Positions 58,799-64,000 of a stretch of DNA of 64,000 nt are shown here, in pieces. This DNA comes from Rhipidocladum racemiflorum. Taxonomy: Eukaryota > Streptophyta > Magnoliopsida > Poales > Poaceae. Position numbers and translations under genes: made by a program. Numbering within the stretch: position 1 is the stretch's first letter; every line of letters starts with the position of its first letter. The stretch lies in NCBI GenBank assembly GCA_036346355.1, contig CM070572.1:43127944-43191943 (forward strand), in the 5' to 3' direction. The notes below the pieces were generated by a model. It was not told where the DNA came from. It was given only the letters and a program-made list of their open reading frames with translations, and did no database searches.

Positions 58799-60020
58799 GG
58801 GATAGTGCGAGTCATGTGAAGAGGCCAGCATGGGGTAGGGAATGCGGCCAGCTGGGTGCGCGTGTTCGGATTGGGTTAATGTTTTAAATTTTGTTTTAGA
58901 TTTTTTTGATACCTTTTGAAATTTAAATTTTTAGTGATATTTTATTATTTCGGATGAAATCTAAATGAAATACAAAAAAAATTTGAATCCGATAATTTTT
59001 GCACCGAAATTTCTGAGATTTTGCTTCAAAATACTGAAATTTCGGTACAAAATGCAAAGATCTCGGTGATGTTAAAGCGAATGAAAAATTGATCAAACCA
59101 CATTAGAAAATTTAGAAGAAAAAAAAATTACTATGCTTCCGACTCATCACTAATTGCCCTATAAAATTTGAAGATAGTAACAAGCTTGAGTAATTTTCTA
59201 AAATTCCTAAAGTGCAAAATACTGTAAAATGGTATCCTACGGGTAGAAAAAAATGGGAATTTTTTTTTGAAAAATCATGAAAGAATTTATGTAACATTCT
59301 TTATCTATTTGAATGCCAATTACTAAGCTTTTGCACATAAAATACCCTACACTTAGAAATTTCGATAGCATTTCCCCTAATTTTTGGATTTGAACACTTC
59401 AACTAGGCAACATAATAAAAGCAATACATAATATGATCACAAATGATAAACATGTAAATTACATTCACCAACACCATGCGTTACATCCATCATAGTTTAT
59501 TTTGAACATAATACAGGAGACAAATACATGTCGAAGCATGGATGAAGCCACAACCCACCGGACACCTACATGAGGCATAATTAAATAAGGACTAAAAACA
59601 TTTATTACACGAATAAGTATTAAAAGAGTGAAATAATCTTATGGACAACTATACATTGACGTACCTACGAATAGTACTAGGTGTATGGTAAAACCTCCAT
59701 CTTTGCATTATCAACAATGATCTCGTTGTACTTCCTCCTATGCCTTTGCGTGTAAACCTCCAAGGTCACGTTCCGCGGTAGCCATGCGGACTTTCAGTAT
59801 TCTTAATAAGCAATATAGGACGCAGGTTGCTCTAACTGGTGCAAGTACCTGGTAAGCATATGTCGTATGTACAGATCGGTGTAGTCAAACAACGACGACA
59901 TGCTCGATCCGTCGTGACACTAGCGGTGTCCATACACACATTGATCACTTCCGTAGGTCATCGAGTAGTACCCTAATATGGGGCACCCATGTTGCCCTGT
60001 AGGGAAGCCCTAATGACTTG
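58799..60020. other. AT-rich flank of the hAT, no gene seen
   Basis: 58900-59080 contains the AAATTTCGG and GAGATCTCGG motifs of the AT-rich dispersed repeat. No coding. Confidence 0.4.
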
Positions 60021-60224
60021 TAACACCCCAGCACCAAATGTGATCTAAATGTTACAACTACACGCTCAACCACAACAAAATAATTCAATTGTACATATTT
60101 TAGCAAGCATGCTAAATGAAATTTCACAACTAATAATAAACAATGAACCATAACAAGAACATAAATAAATAAACCACCACGAGTTCAGTAACCTCGTGCG
60201 TAAAACGACTAGTTTGGCATTCTA

Positions 60225-61230
60225 TGTAACACCCCGGCACTACATGTGCCCATAATGTCAATACTCATGCAATTCTAACAATTAACTAAACATTTTCAAT
60301 AATAATTTTAGCATCAACTTACTATCTCCATCAAATTTTAACAATAATATAACCATACTATAGAACATTAAACATCCACCAAAGGATATTCCCAAGGAAA
60401 GATAGTGGAAGTAATAATAACCAATCTAAACTGGCTTGCAACATGGCAAGAACATATACCACAAGCATAATTTAACATGACATATCCAAAAGCCACTATG
60501 GTAATTAACATTAACATAAGCAACTAACTTATCACAAGATTAGTTCCACTAAAACTATCCCAAGGTAGAATCCATCTAAATTATTACATGAACTAATTAA
60601 GATCAGAAGCTGTAAATCATCATCAGGAGAATGTGGTGACAATTGTCGTGAATGTGCTACTACTCCCTTCCATGCATGCCGGCTTCATTCTACCTAAAAC
60701 AACAAGCAAACAAGCGTGAGTCCACGACTCAACAAGTACATCATAAACGATACAAATAATTTATTTACTTCAAAATTCAGCAAGATCATAATATAATAAC
60801 ACCACCACCAATCAACACCTTCACCTCATTGCTCACTTTCGATTGAGCCCATAACTTAATGACATACTCAATTATTACACTTAACTCATTAGACATCTTT
60901 GGATGAGTCAATGACTCTATCCCAAACCTATACATTACCATCAACTCAATATTCATCGTTTATCATTAGCGATGCAATGCAATGCACTCATGTTTTCATA
61001 CTAAAAAATGCACCATTCTCAACCTATACCGTATAGTTTGAGTGCACACTCGTCGGTGTCACACCCTTTGGTTACCTTCCATCCCTATGGAGGGGCCTAC
61101 TCTTACTGTCTCGCTCCCATCCATCCCTGTGGATGGGACTACAAGATAGGTTTTCTCAAGAGCACTCCGGATTAGTTTTACGACCTCATATGACTTTCTC
61201 ACCGACCTGACTTGTAAATCTTTTCAGGTC
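60225..61230 (-). repeat. LTR-like copy, left arm of an inverted pair
   Basis: Begins TGTAACACCCCGGCA on the plus strand. A related terminus TGTAACACCCCAGCA lies at 60024. Shared with the complement of 61580-62363: the terminus, an AAACAAGCGTGAGTCCACGA stretch near 60705, GCAATGCAATGCA near 60975, and the block CACTCCGGATTAGTT to TTTCTCACCGACCT (61163-61210). Ty3/gypsy-type LTR is my best guess. Confidence 0.55.
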
Positions 61231-61579
61231 ATGAATGCAAGTGATGCAACTTAATATTTCAAAATATTCATTTGCCATGCAACCATAATATCAAATATGA
61301 AACCACATCTGGCATTCAATTATCATAAGAGAAATATTGATAATAATATGACAAAAAAATGATCATTTATTCAATTTATTCCATTACTCATCTCAGTCTT
61401 TAGCATTAGTGTGACACTACGGAATGGCGTGACATTATAAATTGTGTTATTAGCGAATAAAACCTTACGGTATGGTGTTTTATCGCGTTTTGGGCCGTTT
61501 TCGGGGGTTCGGGCCTTGGGAAACTTAGTTCGGGTCTTGGGGGATTGGTTGGGCCGAAGGTGGAGAGGATCTGGCCAAG

Positions 61580-62363
61580 ACGGTGAGAAAGTAATAACTA
61601 GTCTGGTGAGGTCGGTGAGAAAGTTATGACTAATCCGGAGCACCATTGAGTAAGACCTACCTCGTGATTCCATCCACAGTTGTGAATGGAAGCGAGGAGT
61701 AGGCACTCTCCATCTACGGGATGGAAGGGGAAAGAGGGTGTATTGCATTGCACTGCATTATATGATGATGTTATATGAAGAGGTCAATGAGATGCATACA
61801 AGGTGAATATGAAATATTTATGATGTTGAATATGAAAAGTAGTGATGAAGGTATTGAAATGTGTTTTCTTGTACCATTGCAGTACACTTTGCTGAGTGAT
61901 GAACTCACGCTTGTGTTTTATGTTATTGTTTTTTAGGTACCATGAGATCGGCATGCGGGAAAGGGGTTTAGCTACACATCTACACGTAGCTCCACACATT
62001 TAGACAGTTTATCATTTGGAGTTATGATAATAAGAATAGTGCGATGAAACTTGAAGTTTGGTTTAATTGTGTGCCTTTTTCGTTCTTTACTTCGTTATAA
62101 TTTGCGGAGTCGTTGGATCCTTAGTTTAGACTTGAAATGTTGCTAAATCAAATGTTGTTGCTGTTTTGGATGTCTCATATTATGCTATATCTTGTCATGT
62201 TATTGCCGATGCTTCAAATCATGGAAAAACAAAGGAGATGCTGTCGAAATTTTTGGGTTTAGCATTTACTCCTTTGCTGTAATTTATCTTTAATTATGGT
62301 ATTTAGATGCTTCTTCTATCATGTTTAGTGACATTCAGGGCATACTAGATGCCGGGTGTTACA
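61580..62363 (+). repeat. LTR-like copy, right arm of an inverted pair
   Basis: Ends TGCCGGGTGTTACA at 62363. It contains AGGTCGGTGAGAAAGT, ACTAATCCGGAGCACC and TGATGAACTCACGCTTGT, the complements of left-arm blocks in mirrored order. No TSD is found for the pair as a whole (TTCTA against ATTAG), so two separate insertions are likelier than one element. Confidence 0.55.
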
Positions 62364-62519
62364 ATTAGCACGATATACTTGTCTTTACCCATGAAGAGTG
62401 GAGTGGCGTGAGGTTAAAGCTACTCTCGAAGTCACATCTCGTGCAATAAATATATATACATCCATCTCAAAATCATACTGACACAATTCAAGCATAAAAC
62501 AAAACTACAACTCACCTAC

Positions 62520-63560
62520 ACACAACCCCGGTTTTTAACTTTCTCAATCGCCAGACAGTTCAACCCCTTTTTGCTTCCTGATGGTCTAAAGGCTATAAGA
62601 TCTACATAAAAAGCCCAAAACAAAGTAACCACAACTTTATGAAATCTTTCAAATGTTACCGACAAATTTCTAGTTAACCAACTTCGTCAATTAAACCACC
62701 TGCTTTTCGTTTCCTACCCTGAAAACCAATCCGCTGCTTCACTGGATCGATAGCAACCTTGAAATTTTCATAGCTAATTCTATACAACTCTAAAATGAGC
62801 AAATGATGATAATTCTGCAATCTACAGGAATTTTCTAGCTTTCTCTAGTCATTGAGATAATCTAATTCGGCATCTAACCAACACTAATCTGCAAAACACC
62901 GAGACTGCACCCAGCAGCAAATAGACTCGGCACAGTCGGCTTCTACAGGCCATAACTTTCTGTCCGCTTAACCAAATTTCGTGTCCTTGATCTCTAATGA
63001 AACTTAAGAAAATAATCCATGTTTTTCACAACATCCAACCCTCTAAAACTGACATAAAGGGCCCTAAAACGTGACCCGAACATCAGTCTGAAATCTGAGC
63101 TTCTAGTAGGGATCCAATTTCTGGACAGCACATTTCAACAGATCGTAACTTTTAAACAGATGAACCAAAATGAGTGTTCTTGGTCTCTAATCAAACTTAA
63201 GATAGATATTTACAACTTTCACCATAGGCAATTCCTCAGAAAACGACTCTAGGGTCCCCGAACTCCAAACCTAACACGGCGGTCTGCACTGCCCGAATCT
63301 AGAAACTAACCTGAGAAGGAGGGAGCCAGGAGGAGGCCGACTAGGGGAGCTTGTCTAGGATATGAGGCTCCAAGAGGGGAGCAGGAGGAGCTGCGGCTGG
63401 GGAGGAAGAGCTCGAGCCAGGGGAGAGGGCATGAGCAGCTCGGCAGGGAGGAGGAGCTTTCTAGGGAGAGCACGAATGGGAGTGGGTGTTTGTTGTGTTT
63501 GGTTGGGGGTAGGTGGGAGGGTAGGGGTTGGCTAGGGATTTGGGGGTGTAAGCCCCCTCA
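62520..63560 (-). repeat. Probable LTR-retrotransposon leader debris
   Basis: On the minus strand this reads like the transcribed part of a long gypsy-type LTR: a GC-rich leader (63300-63480 complement) followed by AAAAGTTACGATCTG-type sequence that also resembles the style of 48600-49350 in the solo LTR. No gag or pol motif. Confidence 0.35.
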
Positions 63561-64000
63561 CCTCTTGGCCCAACCAGCCCATGACCAGAAAAAAATAGCC
63601 CACGGCAGGAAAAACATCTTTTTTCTAATCTTTCTGAGATATTACATGGCTGCTAGACCACGAGGTCATGTCATCCTAGGGGTGTCTTGCCTCCTGTCCA
63701 CCCCACTAGAGGTTGTGCCCTTCCTCATACTACGGGGCAATTCCCTCTATTGCGATCCACTTAGTGTTGGTGGCTGTGAGAGGGGTCGGAGGGAGTAGCC
63801 AGCATCGTTGCCTCCAATGTCTATCGCCGAACTCCTATTGACAGACTTCTGGTAGTGTGGAAGCCCAGGGGGGTCTCTGTTTCTTCGTCACTATCCACAT
63901 CTAGCTCATCATCACTTCTGCCCTATCCTTTTCCCTTGCCACACGGACTGCCGACAAGTTCGCAAACCCACCTAAAACACCCGCCATCAAGTCATTGTCA
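63561..64000. other. Window end, no gene seen
   Basis: Mixed composition; short open frames without recognisable motifs. Confidence 0.35.

Noticed and set aside
60225..62363. A single foldback transposon spanning both inverted LTR-like arms
   Set aside because: The flanking bases do not form a target-site duplication and the arms end unequally inside.

Overview
This is plant nuclear DNA, most likely from a grass (Poaceae). The signs are GC-rich first exons beside AT-rich intergenic DNA, grass-type MITEs (Tourist, hAT), a Sirevirus-type Copia element, a CACTA element, a Helitron, a CC-NBS-LRR gene and a 271-residue PDV1. I cannot name the species. Most of the window is transposon-derived. The genes I can support are: a partial GRF-type zinc-finger gene (5' end outside the window), a CC-NB-ARC-LRR resistance-type gene (21.2-25.4 kb, +), PDV1 for plastid division (36.3-38.2 kb, -), tRNA-Lys(UUU) (43.9 kb, +) and a small arabinogalactan-peptide gene (44.8-46.5 kb, -). 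Broken gene copies are a second GRF-like gene (13.7 kb), a ubiquitin-conjugating E2 (26.6-27.7 kb) and an eIFiso4G MIF4G fragment carried inside a CACTA transposon (54.9-55.5 kb).

Layout. 1-12.7 kb: a GRF zinc-finger gene whose roughly 90-bp intron holds a complete 12,161-bp Sirevirus/Copia retrotransposon (LTRs of 1451 and 1447 bp, TSD ACTGT). Its LTRs are nearly identical but its reading frames are broken. 12.7-21 kb: a second GRF-like relic, short tandem arrays, a Copia gag/LTR relic, a microsatellite, a MITE and a possible tRNA-derived SINE. 21.2-25.4 kb: the intact one-exon NLR. 25.4-34.4 kb: an E2 pseudogene, a dispersed repeat also found at 15.7 kb, a 23-bp minisatellite that switches strand and carries a Tourist MITE, and a segmental duplication. 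Each copy of the duplication carries the same small LTR element (TRIM-like). 34.4-46.5 kb: host genes (PDV1, tRNA-Lys, AG peptide) with small MITEs between them.

46.9-58.8 kb is a nest. A hAT element on the minus strand (about 3.1 kb without its insertions) was hit by three unrelated elements: a 3,547-bp apparent solo LTR (TSD GAACT), a 350-bp Helitron (A|T insertion) and a 4,927-bp CACTA element (TSD TAC) carrying eIFiso4G exons. Taking the three out on paper brings the transposase segments back together in order. 58.8-64 kb is more LTR debris, including two related LTR copies in inverted orientation.

The genes do not form a pathway together; these are ordinary dispersed plant genes among transposons. 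The points most worth a second look are the intron-resident Sirevirus, the hAT nest with its gene-carrying CACTA, and the strand-switching minisatellite.
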